NCBI GenBank assembly: GCA_012797845.1
Contig: JAAZOH010000040.1
Span: forward strand, 121,072-153,292
Length of the DNA stretch: 32,221 nt
From: Candidatus Beckwithbacteria bacterium
GTDB lineage: Bacteria > Patescibacteriota > Microgenomatia > UBA1400 > UBA1449
Direction of reading: 5' to 3'
In this document: one piece after another, positions 7,163 through 15,201 of the stretch
How the letters are laid out: the number at the start of each line of letters is the position of its first letter
How positions within the stretch are numbered: position 1 is the first letter of the stretch
The notes under the pieces: generated by a model
Seen by the model: the letters and a program-made list of their open reading frames with translations, nothing else
What the model was told of the DNA's origin: nothing
Databases searched by the model: none
Program-made: the position numbers and the translations under genes

Positions 7163-8698
7163 ATGTTATCTAGGGTTTTTTCCGGTGCTACTGTCGGCTT
7201 AGACTCGGTTTTAGTTGAAGTGGAAATTGATATTCCTGATCAAGGTTTTCCGGGTTTTATTATTGTTGGTTTGCCAGGCAAAGCGGTCAAAGAAGCTTGT
7301 GAACGGGTCCGCTCGGCTATTAAAAATTCTGGCTGCAAATTTCCCAACAAAAAAATTACGGTCAATTTATCTCCGGCTGATTTACCCAAAGAAGGCCCGG
7401 CTTATGATCTGCCAATTGCCTTAGGAATTTTACTGGCTGATGGCCAAATCAAAGAATTACCTAAAGATAGTTTGGTTTTTGGGGAACTATCACTTGATGG
7501 CTCGTTGCGTCACACCAATGGCGCTTTACCTTTAGCACTTTTGGCCAAACAGGAAAACTTAACCCAAGTTTTTTTACCAGGGGAAAACGCTAAAGAAGCC
7601 GCCATGATTAGCAATTTGCACATTTATCCGGTTAAAACTTTGGTTGAACTAATTAACCATCTCAATCAAGAAAAATTGATTGAGCCTCTTCCTCATCAAA
7701 AAGTAAAAGCTAGGCAACATAAACTCCTATCGCAATTTGATATGGCTGATATTAAAGGTCAGGAACAAGCTAAAAGGGCTATAGAAATTGCTGCTGCCGG
7801 CAATCACAATGTTTTTCTGATCGGCCCACCTGGCGCTGGTAAAACCATGTTATCCCGAACTTTGCCTTCAATTTTACCTAATATGACTGAAGATGAAATG
7901 CTTGAAGTCACTAAAATTTATTCCATAGCTGGCAAGTTATCGGCGCAGCAATCCGCAATTACTATTCGGCCTTTCCGTTCCCCTCATCATACTACTTCGA
8001 TGGTAGGACTAATTGGCGGTGGCGCTCATCCAGCTCCAGGTGAAATTTCTCTGGCTCACCGCGGGGTATTGTTTCTGGATGAATTTTTGGAATTTCCCAG
8101 ATCAGTTTTAGAATGTTTGAGACAGCCCATGGAAGATGGCATTGTGACTGTTTCTAGAGCTTCGGGAACTTTGCAGTTTCCAGCGCAATTTTTACTGGTA
8201 GCTGCAGCCAACCCTTGTCCTTGTGGTTATTTAGGCTCTAAAACTAAGCATTGTACTTGTTTACCTGGCATGGTTGAGAGATATCGACAACGGATCTCGG
8301 GCCCAATTATGGACAGAATTGATTTGCATTTAACTGTGCCCGAAGTTGAGGTGGAAAAGCTGGGTGAATCATATCAGGCTGAAGCTAGTAAACCAGTGCG
8401 GGAACGAGTCAATAAAGCCAGAGAAAAACAGCTTGACCGCTTTGCTAAGCTTAAAACTAACCTTTATTGCAATGCTGATATGTCTACTAAGCAAGTTAAA
8501 CTGTTATGTGAGCTTAACCAGGAATGTAAAAATTTGCTAGCTCAAGCCGTCCAAAATTTAGCTTTGTCTGCCAGATCTTATTTTAAAATTATTAAAGTTG
8601 CCCAGACCATTGCTGATTTAGCGGAAGCTGAACAAATTTTACCTGAGCATGTGGCTGAGGCTTTACAATACCGGCCAAAGGAAAATTCTTTCAACTAA
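7163..8698 (+). CDS. comM: YifB/ComM family Mg-chelatase-like AAA+ ATPase
   Basis: The 511-residue protein has the full YifB architecture. An N-terminal Lon-S16-like domain carries IVGLPGKAVKEACERVRSAI and ITVNLSPADLPKEG. The AAA+ core has Walker A GPPGAGKTM with Lys227 and Walker B VLFLDEF with Asp306-Glu307, followed by the Cys-rich NPCPCGYLGS...HCTCLPG loop typical of this family. The C-terminal Mg-chelatase lid contains SARSYFKIIKVAQTIADL. In naturally competent bacteria ComM is a hexameric helicase that drives branch migration during uptake and integration of foreign DNA. Its presence is relevant to the recombination scars in this window, though competence itself is not shown. Length is normal. 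Confidence 0.95.
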   Translation: MLSRVFSGATVGLDSVLVEVEIDIPDQGFPGFIIVGLPGKAVKEACERVRSAIKNSGCKFPNKKITVNLSPADLPKEGPAYDLPIALGILLADGQIKELPKDSLVFGELSLDGSLRHTNGALPLALLAKQENLTQVFLPGENAKEAAMISNLHIYPVKTLVELINHLNQEKLIEPLPHQKVKARQHKLLSQFDMADIKGQEQAKRAIEIAAAGNHNVFLIGPPGAGKTMLSRTLPSILPNMTEDEMLEVTKIYSIAGKLSAQQSAITIRPFRSPHHTTSMVGLIGGGAHPAPGEISLAHRGVLFLDEFLEFPRSVLECLRQPMEDGIVTVSRASGTLQFPAQFLLVAAANPCPCGYLGSKTKHCTCLPGMVERYRQRISGPIMDRIDLHLTVPEVEVEKLGESYQAEASKPVRERVNKAREKQLDRFAKLKTNLYCNADMSTKQVKLLCELNQECKNLLAQAVQNLALSARSYFKIIKVAQTIADLAEAEQILPEHVAEALQYRPKENSFN

Positions 8699-9137
8699 CC
8701 GTTGCCTCAAAAACGTGTTTTGGGTTTCCCCAAATTATTTGTTGTACTACTGGATCAGTAAAGCCTTGATCTCTCTCAAAACTAAACCATGAAACAGTTC
8801 TTCCATTAGCTGCTATCTCTATTCCATACTTCCCTTCTCTAGTATGTCCTCTGCTTAAGATCTCAGTAATTCTTTCTTCTGGTCTGCCCACTTGCTGCCA
8901 ATCAGATTCAGATGGCAATTGAATAGTTCTTAATAAAACCGATACAGTACCATCTGAAAAAAGCTTAAAACCTAATTCATGACAAGCCCATAAAGTATAG
9001 CTTCTTACAACTGGTAGACAATAAACACCAATAGCTGTGCTTGCACTATCTAAGTCAATCCAATTACCTTTTAAAAAGCGTGTAGTACGCCAACCTTTTT
9101 CTCTTTCAATGCCTGGAATGCTTTCAATATTAATCAT
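8691..9137 (-). CDS. Orphan protein of unknown function (148 aa)
   Basis: I do not recognise this soluble 148-residue protein. It has a moderately acidic, Trp-rich sequence (RGW-like turns, GNWIDLD, DWQQVGRPEERITEIL) and looks like a single mixed alpha/beta domain without signal peptide or membrane segment. It overlaps the end of the YifB gene by 8 bases on the opposite strand, and its start is 20 bases from the divergent CAP-domain gene. It therefore occupies the whole gap between two core genes, like the other islet genes here. The frame is real by its length, position and fit between neighbours; function is unknown. Confidence 0.6.
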   Translation of the reverse strand: MINIESIPGIEREKGWRTTRFLKGNWIDLDSASTAIGVYCLPVVRSYTLWACHELGFKLFSDGTVSVLLRTIQLPSESDWQQVGRPEERITEILSRGHTREGKYGIEIAANGRTVSWFSFERDQGFTDPVVQQIIWGNPKHVFEATVS

Positions 9138-9157
9138 TTAGTATAAAATAAATTGTT

Positions 9158-9880
9158 ATGATATCCGTATTTTACTCTATCATCTCAACTATCTTCCTAA
9201 CTATTTTTATAACGATTGCCAGTATCCAAATTAAAGCCTTAGACTTTTATCATCAAACTCTTCAAGCTCAACAATCCCAAACGCAACATGAGCAGCAGCA
9301 ATCCCAAGCTATTGCTTACATTCCACCTCAACCTAAAATCAAAGCTCAAAATACCTTTATTTATGAACAAATTAAAGGAGAAGTCATGGGAACCCAGTCA
9401 GCTCAAATATCAACACCGACTCCAGAGCCAACTCCAGAAGACACAACATACACGGGTGATAATTATGTTTTGGAACCAACTGACAGGGAAGGTTTTTTTG
9501 ATTTGAAATATGCTCCAACTGAGCCTATGACCACTGTTGATGAACTAAATGAAGCTGTTAATGAATTCCGCAAAGCCCATGGTCAGAACCAGTTGGAAAT
9601 AGACAACGGTTTGTGTGGTTTTGCCGATCGGCGCGCTCATGAAATAAGCGAAGATTTTTCCCATGATGGTTTTAGCAATTATTTTGAAGGTGACGATATT
9701 GAAACTTGGGGTTTTACTAATTTTGGAGAAAACATCTGGATGGGAGAGTTTATGGGTGTGCATATTGTTGAATACGGCTGGGCCAAAAGCCCAGGTCATT
9801 ATGAAGCCTTAGTAGGTGAATGGACAAAAGGTTGTGCCGGGATTTATGATAAATACGCAGTTTTTATTTTTGCCAGATAA
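9158..9880 (+). CDS. Secreted or membrane-anchored CAP (SCP/PR-1-like) domain protein
   Basis: The 240-residue protein starts with a hydrophobic helix (residues 4-26) that serves as signal or anchor. A Gln-rich and Thr/Pro-rich linker follows up to about residue 110. The C-terminal CAP domain contains LNEAVNEFRKAHGQNQL, the H-bearing FSHDGF, FGENIW and WAKSPGHYEALV. These are the conserved CAP motifs, with His, Glu and His positioned around the cavity. CAP proteins act outside the membrane; bacterial ones are poorly characterised (peptidase, lipid binding or adhesion have been proposed). The next membrane-protein gene follows after 20 bases, so they may share a transcript. Confidence 0.85.
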   Translation: MISVFYSIISTIFLTIFITIASIQIKALDFYHQTLQAQQSQTQHEQQQSQAIAYIPPQPKIKAQNTFIYEQIKGEVMGTQSAQISTPTPEPTPEDTTYTGDNYVLEPTDREGFFDLKYAPTEPMTTVDELNEAVNEFRKAHGQNQLEIDNGLCGFADRRAHEISEDFSHDGFSNYFEGDDIETWGFTNFGENIWMGEFMGVHIVEYGWAKSPGHYEALVGEWTKGCAGIYDKYAVFIFAR

Positions 9881-9900
9881 TTATCAGTTAGATTTGTATT

Positions 9901-10749
9901 ATGCGCTACCTGCTTGGCTTCCCTCTCAGTTTCGTTTTTTCTTCACTGTTAATTAGTTTTTGTTTATTACTTCCTTTTCCTTTTGTTTTTACAAAAAGCA
10001 GTGTCAAACAAACTCTACATGAAGTGAATTTTTACAATCGTATTATTTTAATTATTAAAGACAAATCAATATCAGACTTTACCAATCAGGATTCTTTGTT
10101 TGGCAACTTAATTTCAGCAAACATTGACGCCATTTTTCCCAAAGACTGGGTTGAAAATCTCGGTGATAACTTGATTGATCATAGTTTTAATAGTCTTACT
10201 GGCCAAACTAAGTTCTCGGATTTTACAATTGATCTACATTCTATCAAGCAAAATTTTTTAGACCTCATTGCTCAAAGCGATATTAAAGAGGATGAAAATA
10301 CTATCAAAGCCTCTATTCCTAATCAGATCACCTTGTCTGATGTTTTACAAATTGATGCTACTCAACTAGATGATACTTTTGCTCTACTCCAAGCTGCCAT
10401 CAACGCTTTTTTCTTAGCATTGTTAGTGTTAGTAATTTTATTAGCGGTAGAAGTCGGTGTCTTTTTTATCATTTTCCCCAAAAAACAAGCTTTACTTTGG
10501 CTGGCAATTAATATTGGCTTCACTGGCCTTGTTTCAATAAGCTCAATGTTTGTTTTTCATTTTCTACTGCTTAAACCGGAAAATCTCCAAGCTATTACCC
10601 AAAATCAGTCATTATGGAAAATTTTACAATACATTGTCGCTTTGTCTTTTTTGGAAAAATTGACTCGCTTATGGAGTTTTCTAGGATTACTCCTGGTTGT
10701 TTTAGCGCTCGCAATTTCCCTTTATAACGTATTAAAATCAAAATTATGA
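9901..10749 (+). CDS. Membrane protein of unknown function (282 aa)
   Basis: I do not recognise a named family. Hydrophobic helices occur at about residues 5-30, 165-195, 200-225 and 255-280. They enclose one extracytoplasmic domain of about 130 residues (30-165) that begins with a charged segment and contains LIDHSFNSLTGQ and TIKASIPNQITLSDVLQID. The layout of an N-terminal anchor, a soluble extracellular domain and three C-terminal helices suggests an envelope protein. Its TGA stop overlaps the ATG of rdgB (ATGA), so the two are translationally coupled. Confidence 0.7.
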   Translation: MRYLLGFPLSFVFSSLLISFCLLLPFPFVFTKSSVKQTLHEVNFYNRIILIIKDKSISDFTNQDSLFGNLISANIDAIFPKDWVENLGDNLIDHSFNSLTGQTKFSDFTIDLHSIKQNFLDLIAQSDIKEDENTIKASIPNQITLSDVLQIDATQLDDTFALLQAAINAFFLALLVLVILLAVEVGVFFIIFPKKQALLWLAINIGFTGLVSISSMFVFHFLLLKPENLQAITQNQSLWKILQYIVALSFLEKLTRLWSFLGLLLVVLALAISLYNVLKSKL

Positions 10750-11348
10750 AACAGCTTTTCTTAGGAACCAATAATCAGAACAAAGTTAAAGAACTAGCTA
10801 AAACCCTCTCATCTCTAGGCATAAAAGTCATTTCTCCAAGTAAGCTTCAACTTGATTTTGACCCACCTGAAACTGGTAAAACGTTTGCCGACAATGCCTG
10901 GCAAAAAGCTGTAGCTTGGGCCAAGCAATCAAAATTACCAACTTTAGTCGAAGATTCTGGGCTTTGTGTAGATGCTTTGGACGGCCAACCTGGTATTCAT
11001 TCCAAACGGTTTTTCGAAGGTTCAGATAAAGACAAAAATCAACATGTATTAAAACTGCTCAGTAGCAAAGTTGATCGCTCGGCTTTTTATGTTTGCGTCA
11101 TGGTTTTTTATGATCCAAACAGTAAAAATAAACATGTAGCTGAGGGTAAATGTTATGGCCAAATATCTCAAACACCCAAGGGCAACAATGGATTTGGCTA
11201 TGATCCGATTTTTATTCCTGATGGCTTTGAATTAACGTTTGGTCAATTGCCCGCTCAAACTAAGCAAAAAATTAGCCATCGCGCTAAAGCTCTTGCTCTT
11301 ATGCTGCCATTTTTGCAACAATGGAGTAATGCTACTTTCCTATCCTAA
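10746..11348 (+). CDS. rdgB: dITP/XTP pyrophosphatase (RdgB/HAM1 family)
   Basis: The 200-residue protein carries all HAM1 motifs: LGTNNQNKVKEL at residues 6-17, the catalytic VEDSGLCVDAL at 68-78 with Asp70, QPGIHSKRF, GFGYDPIF, and the C-terminal ISHRAKALALM. It hydrolyses non-canonical purine triphosphates (dITP, XTP) to monophosphates, which keeps deaminated bases out of DNA and RNA. Length is normal. The start overlaps the previous stop (ATGA) and its TAA is followed at once by the GTG of the SGNH gene, so the three genes 9901-12287 look like one operon. Confidence 0.96.
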   Translation: MKQLFLGTNNQNKVKELAKTLSSLGIKVISPSKLQLDFDPPETGKTFADNAWQKAVAWAKQSKLPTLVEDSGLCVDALDGQPGIHSKRFFEGSDKDKNQHVLKLLSSKVDRSAFYVCVMVFYDPNSKNKHVAEGKCYGQISQTPKGNNGFGYDPIFIPDGFELTFGQLPAQTKQKISHRAKALALMLPFLQQWSNATFLS

Positions 11349-12287
11349 GTGAACATGAAACTGAAATTCCTACTCATTTTCTTTGCCCTCGGTGCTTTAT
11401 TTGGACTAGGCGTTAGTCCTTGGCTTAATACTAGGCCTCAGCAAGTCCTACTTTCTCCAGTTTCTCAAATTGAAGCGTATTCAGAACCTGAAACTGATAC
11501 CCAATCTCAAAGCAATGTAACAGAAACAGGAAAAACAATAGATAGCTATTTTGCCTATTTTGATCATGAGCAGAACAAGCTCCTTGCAAGCAATCCTTCT
11601 GAAATTCCTCAGGTTTTAGGAGCAGAAACAAGCAGTCATAGTGGTCACAGTACAATTGCTGTTTTTGGTGATTCTATGACTGATACTATGGGAACCAACC
11701 TTCCCTATTTGGCTTCTGCTTTAGAAAGCTACTATCCCAACATGGACTTTGATTTATTAAATTATGGCATTGGCTCCCAAAACGTCACGCAAGGCTTAGC
11801 TCGTGTAACTCAAAATTATAGCTATCAAGACCGCAACTATCCACCAATCACCCAAGCTAATGCCGATCTTATAATAGTTGAATCATTTGCCTATAATCCT
11901 CTGGATGCTTCAGAGATTGGCACCTACCAACAAAATTTAAGCAGTCTTTTATCCCAACTAAAAAATAGCAATGCTAAAGTGGTATTCCTAGCCACTATTG
12001 CCCCCTTAAAATCTAAGTTCGGTCAAGGTCCAGGCGGAGTCAATTGGGATCAAGATACGGCCTGGAATCACGCTACCAAAATCCAGAGTTTTCTCGAAGC
12101 CGGACTTGCTACTGCTTCCAATCTGGGTATCCCAACTTTAGATTTGTACCATGCCACCCTACAGGATAATGGGGAAGGCATTGCAAGCTTAGTATCAACT
12201 CATGATGGTATTCACCCTTCAGTGGCCGGTCACACCTACATCGCTCAGCAACTAGCTGCATATATTTTAAAAAACCAGCTTCTCTAA
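11349..12287 (+). CDS. SGNH/GDSL-type esterase or acyl-hydrolase, membrane-anchored
   Basis: The 312-residue protein has an N-terminal hydrophobic segment (residues 4-24) and a Ser/Thr/Gln-rich linker to about residue 100. An SGNH hydrolase domain follows. Block I reads AVFGDSMTD (Ser109 nucleophile), block II LNYGIGSQNV (Gly), block III contains an Asn-bearing VESFAYNP, and block V is HDGIHPSVAGH (Asp286 and His289). Such exported enzymes commonly trim acyl or acetyl groups from wall polymers or glycans, but the substrate here is unknown. It may start at GTG 11349, directly after the rdgB stop, or at ATG 11355. Confidence 0.87.
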   Translation: MNMKLKFLLIFFALGALFGLGVSPWLNTRPQQVLLSPVSQIEAYSEPETDTQSQSNVTETGKTIDSYFAYFDHEQNKLLASNPSEIPQVLGAETSSHSGHSTIAVFGDSMTDTMGTNLPYLASALESYYPNMDFDLLNYGIGSQNVTQGLARVTQNYSYQDRNYPPITQANADLIIVESFAYNPLDASEIGTYQQNLSSLLSQLKNSNAKVVFLATIAPLKSKFGQGPGGVNWDQDTAWNHATKIQSFLEAGLATASNLGIPTLDLYHATLQDNGEGIASLVSTHDGIHPSVAGHTYIAQQLAAYILKNQLL

Positions 12288-12322
12288 TCTTCAGAAAAAC
12301 TTCATAATCTATATGCTAAGGT

Positions 12323-12489
12323 AAGTAGACTTATTATAAAATAAAAAATGTCAAAAAACGCAGGATTTTAGCTTTATTTTCAAGGAAATTAATAACGATA
12401 GTACTGCATGTACTTGAGTTATTAAGTAACGACGAAAATTAAGCTAAAGACAAGTTTTTTTCATTTTCTTATTTTGTAAGAAGTCTACT
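12323..12489. repeat. Long nested inverted repeat (167-nt hairpin)
   Basis: The 204-bp gap between the SGNH and CBS genes is almost entirely a nested palindrome. Outer arms 12323-12350 and 12462-12489 match over about 24 of 28 positions. Inside these, 12353-12359 pairs with 12454-12460 (7 bp), 12367-12381 with 12434-12448 (14 of 15), 12389-12396 with 12418-12425 (8 of 8), and AGTAC 12400-12404 with GTACT 12410-12414 around the loop TGCAT. In total about 58 pairs in one stem with small internal loops. It ends 2 bases before the ATG of the CBS gene. It could be a structured RNA, a palindromic mobile element (MITE-like) or both; no target duplication is obvious. Confidence 0.85.
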
Positions 12490-12491
12490 AA

Positions 12492-13313
12492 ATGATAGCT
12501 TCGATAGCTAATATTCACACAGCTAAGCAAATTTTAAAATCGGAAAATATCATCCGCTTTGAGGCTTCACAAACTTTATCTCAAGCTCTACCAGCCCTTT
12601 CTAGTAGCCATGATGCAATTTTTGTTTTTGACAAAGACCATTTCCTAGGTGTTGCTAGTCCTTACTATCTTTTTTCCAATCGCTCAGTCAATACTAATTC
12701 CAAGCTAAAGTCAGTTGCCAAGATGCCTCCAAAACTGACACTTGAAACTGGGCTTTCTAAAATCGCTCAGGCTATGATTCAGAGTAAAATCCATTACCTC
12801 CCAGTTATTAATCCTGATACTAATGAGTTCTTGGGTATTGTCACTATCAACAGGCTTTTAGATTATGTAGTAGCTAATAAACTACTTAACCACCACGGCA
12901 CCATTATTTTTTCCAAAGACACACTTGCAACCATTTCAGACGAAGCCACTATCGCTCAGGTTTTAGCTCAAATGAAGAAAGAAAAAATCACTAAGTTACC
13001 GGTAGTAAACAGCCAAAATAAGTTGGTTGGCATTATTTCTGAATATGATCTCAGACCATATTTGGAAAAGGAGCAATCAGCTGGTAAAAGAGATCGCAGC
13101 GGCGAGAAAAAAGGTATTCGGGATAACAAAGTTAAAGATTATATGAAAAAAATGGTAGTTTCGATTTCTCGCTTGCCTACCTTTTCTCAAGCCGTTGCTT
13201 TAATGAACGAACATAATATCGGCAGTCTAATTGTGGTTGATAAAAAGCAAACCCCAATGACTATTATTACCAAACGTGATCTTCTAGCTACAATTGCTGC
13301 TGCTTCGATATAA
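12492..13313 (+). CDS. Protein with four CBS motifs (two Bateman modules)
   Basis: The 273-residue protein is made only of CBS motifs. The four units are near residues 20-60, 75-125, 130-180 and 210-270, each ending in a LGIVTINRLLDYV-type or VGIISEYDLRPYL-type strand-helix. CBS pairs bind adenosine nucleotides such as AMP, ATP or SAM and usually regulate attached enzymes or transporters. Here no effector domain is fused, so it may act in trans. A charged insert of about 20 residues lies before the last unit (QSAGKRDRSGEKKG). The start codon abuts the 167-nt hairpin and lacks a ribosome site, so that hairpin is a candidate for controlling translation. Confidence 0.88.
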   Translation: MIASIANIHTAKQILKSENIIRFEASQTLSQALPALSSSHDAIFVFDKDHFLGVASPYYLFSNRSVNTNSKLKSVAKMPPKLTLETGLSKIAQAMIQSKIHYLPVINPDTNEFLGIVTINRLLDYVVANKLLNHHGTIIFSKDTLATISDEATIAQVLAQMKKEKITKLPVVNSQNKLVGIISEYDLRPYLEKEQSAGKRDRSGEKKGIRDNKVKDYMKKMVVSISRLPTFSQAVALMNEHNIGSLIVVDKKQTPMTIITKRDLLATIAAASI

Positions 13314-13344
13314 TATATCCCTTGTTAGTCTGTACAATATCCTT

Positions 13345-14373
13345 ATGTCTTTTTGGCAAAATATACCAAAACCAATTATTGGCCTAGCTCCCATGGACGG
13401 AGTAACTGATGTGGCCTTTCGGGAAATGGTAGTCAAATATAGTAAGCCTTCAGTGCTTTATAGCGAATTTACCAATGTCCAAGGTTTATGGGTCGGTAAG
13501 TTGGAAGTTTTCAAGAGCCTGCTTTTTACAGCCAAGCAGCGACCAATTGTAGCGCAGCTATTTGGCGCTGAACCTAACTATTTTTACAAAGCCGCTCATA
13601 TAGTGGCGCAGCTTGGTTTTGATGGGATTGATATCAATATGGGTTGCCCGGCTAAAAATATTGTCGGCAAAAATGGCGGCGCTTCTTTAATTACTCAGCC
13701 AAAACTAGCTCAGAAAATCATCAAAGCCACTCAAAAAGGCGTTACTGATTGGTTTGCTGGACAAACCCTTTCAAATTTAGAATTAGATCGGGATAAAATC
13801 AGTTGGATTAAAAGTCATAAAATTCCTAGTAAAGAAAAATTATTGATTCCAGTTTCTGTCAAAACTCGACTTGGCTTTGACAAAAATACTGTTGCCGATT
13901 GGACTGATACGCTTTTGCAAAGCCAACCAGCTGCTATTTGCGTTCATGGCCGGACCTTTAAACAAGGCTATGCCGGTCAAGCAGATTGGGAAGCCATTGC
14001 TTCAGTGGCTAGCAAAATACGTAAATCTGGAGTTATGTATCTAGGTAATGGTGATATTAAAAATTACCAAGAAGCTTTAGATAAAACTCAACAATACCAA
14101 TTAGATGGGGTTTTGGTGGGTCAGGCTACATTTGGTAATCCTTGGTTTTTTAGCCGTAAGGTGGAAACGATTTCAGCTTCGGAAAAAATAAAAGTCTTAC
14201 TTGAACAATCTCAACTTCATATTAAATTAAAAGGCGAAAAACGCTTTTCAGAGCTCAAAAAACATTTCGGCTGGTATTGTAAAGGTTTTGATGGAGCTAA
14301 AGAGTTACGGGTTCGACTAATGCAAGTTGATAATTTTTTACAAATGAAAAAAACACTTTCAAAATATACGTAG
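13345..14373 (+). CDS. dus: tRNA-dihydrouridine synthase (Dus family)
   Basis: The 342-residue flavoenzyme shows GLAPMDGVTDVAFREMV at residues 13-29 (FMN site), GIDINMGCPAKN with catalytic Cys101, VKTRLGFDKN, ICVHGRTFKQGYAGQADW and YLGNGDI plus GVLVGQATFGNPW (phosphate binding). It reduces specific uridines in the tRNA D-loop to dihydrouridine using NADPH. I chose ATG 13345 rather than the upstream in-frame start at 13294, because the family begins right here and a TACAAT box at 13333-13338 ends 6 bases before it, suggesting a leaderless message. The 13294 start would overlap the CBS gene. An insert of about 20 residues (TDWFAGQTLSNLELDRDKI) precedes the KTRLG motif. Confidence 0.94.
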   Translation: MSFWQNIPKPIIGLAPMDGVTDVAFREMVVKYSKPSVLYSEFTNVQGLWVGKLEVFKSLLFTAKQRPIVAQLFGAEPNYFYKAAHIVAQLGFDGIDINMGCPAKNIVGKNGGASLITQPKLAQKIIKATQKGVTDWFAGQTLSNLELDRDKISWIKSHKIPSKEKLLIPVSVKTRLGFDKNTVADWTDTLLQSQPAAICVHGRTFKQGYAGQADWEAIASVASKIRKSGVMYLGNGDIKNYQEALDKTQQYQLDGVLVGQATFGNPWFFSRKVETISASEKIKVLLEQSQLHIKLKGEKRFSELKKHFGWYCKGFDGAKELRVRLMQVDNFLQMKKTLSKYT

Positions 14374-14436
14374 ATAAATTTTAAAACGTATTTGTTACTC
14401 ATTTAATTTTTATTAGTTTTTTATTAAGTTCTAACA

Positions 14437-15042
14437 ATGGCAACTCCAGAACAACAAGCTGATACTATTCCTTCCCTCTCAGAAATTATTCCCCCTCATT
14501 CCGAAATTCTCATATCTTCAGAGCAAATACGACGGAGAGTGGAAGAATTAGGAAAACAAATCTCACATGATTATGCAGGTAAAAATCCTATATTTTTATG
14601 CACATTAAAGGGAGGATTTATTTTTTTTGCCGATTTAGTAAGAAATTTAGATCTACAGATTTTAGGAAAGTTTGAAATTGGTTTTTTAAGAGCTAGTAGC
14701 TATGTTGGTCAAACTTCAACCCAAGAATTAAAACTAATTCCAACGTTTGACCTAACAATTTTAAAGGATAGGGATATTATAATAGCTGAAGATTTGATTG
14801 ATTCTGGTTTTTCTGCTGAAACATTAATAAAAATGGCAAGAGAAGATTGGCAAACTCAAAGTGTTGAAATGATAGTCTTATTATTCAAACTTACTGGTAG
14901 AAATGCAAATGGGCTTAGACCAAGATATATTGGTTACGAAATTCCCGATTTTTGGGTTTTTGGCGTCGGCCCAGATGATGGAGGACTAACTCCTGGAGAT
15001 ACTAGTCGTTGTTTTCCAGACATTAGATATTATCCTAGCTAA
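14437..15042 (+). CDS. Hypoxanthine phosphoribosyltransferase-like protein
   Basis: The 201-residue protein has the type I phosphoribosyltransferase fold. FLCTLKGGFIFFADLVRNL matches the PPi-binding loop of HPRT (LKGG). ILKDRDIIIAEDLIDSGFSAETL is the PRPP-binding motif, with the acidic pair at about residues 118-119. A C-terminal segment, YIGYEIPDFWVFGVGPDD, matches the HPRT IPD(K/E)FVVGYGLD region. It would salvage hypoxanthine or guanine to the monophosphate. The canonical VGYG is FGVG here, so the base specificity is uncertain. An N-terminal extension of about 25 residues is present. Arg codons are mostly AGA, unlike the flanking Dus gene, hinting that it is an acquired gene. Confidence 0.85.
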   Translation: MATPEQQADTIPSLSEIIPPHSEILISSEQIRRRVEELGKQISHDYAGKNPIFLCTLKGGFIFFADLVRNLDLQILGKFEIGFLRASSYVGQTSTQELKLIPTFDLTILKDRDIIIAEDLIDSGFSAETLIKMAREDWQTQSVEMIVLLFKLTGRNANGLRPRYIGYEIPDFWVFGVGPDDGGLTPGDTSRCFPDIRYYPS

Positions 15043-15045
15043 AAA

Positions 15046-15054
15046 TGCTATAAT
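15046..15054 (+). promoter_or_regulatory. Extended -10 promoter of the RRM gene
   Basis: TGCTATAAT is a perfect extended -10 (TGnTATAAT). Transcription would start near 15061, giving a leader of about 140 bases before GTG 15202, by far the longest apparent leader in the window. Confidence 0.6.
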
Positions 15055-15075
15055 ATACCTGTTTCTATGGATAGC

Positions 15076-15194
15076 GACTTCTTGCAAGAGTCAGTGCTTC
15101 TTTTTGTAAGCCTTTTCCCAAAAGATTTCCGTTAGACTGAAACACAGGGAGTAGAGAAACTGTATCTAAGATTTTCTCTACCTCTAAGGAGGTG
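15076..15194 (+). promoter_or_regulatory. Structured 5' leader of the RRM gene with a sequesterable ribosome site
   Basis: Three hairpins can be drawn. The first is at 15076-15092 (GAC-T-TCTT with AAGA-GTC). The second pairs GTAGAGAAA 15151-15159 with TTTCTCTAC 15173-15181, a perfect 9-bp stem. The third pairs ACCTC 15180-15184 with GAGGT 15189-15193 and would hide the ribosome site AAGGAGGTG at 15186-15194. The second and third overlap by two bases, so they compete at the boundary. This arrangement could make translation depend on temperature or on a bound protein. Confidence 0.5.
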
Positions 15195-15201
15195 AATATT
15201 T

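Noticed and set aside
9138-9157. Divergent promoter pair between the 8691-9137 orphan and the CAP gene
   Set aside because: TATAAA and TATACT overlap in this 20-base gap, but the second ends only 2 bases from its ATG, which is too close to drive that gene.
12323-12489. CRISPR or tracr-like array in the hairpin region
   Set aside because: There are no direct repeats with spacers; the symmetry is a single nested inverted repeat.
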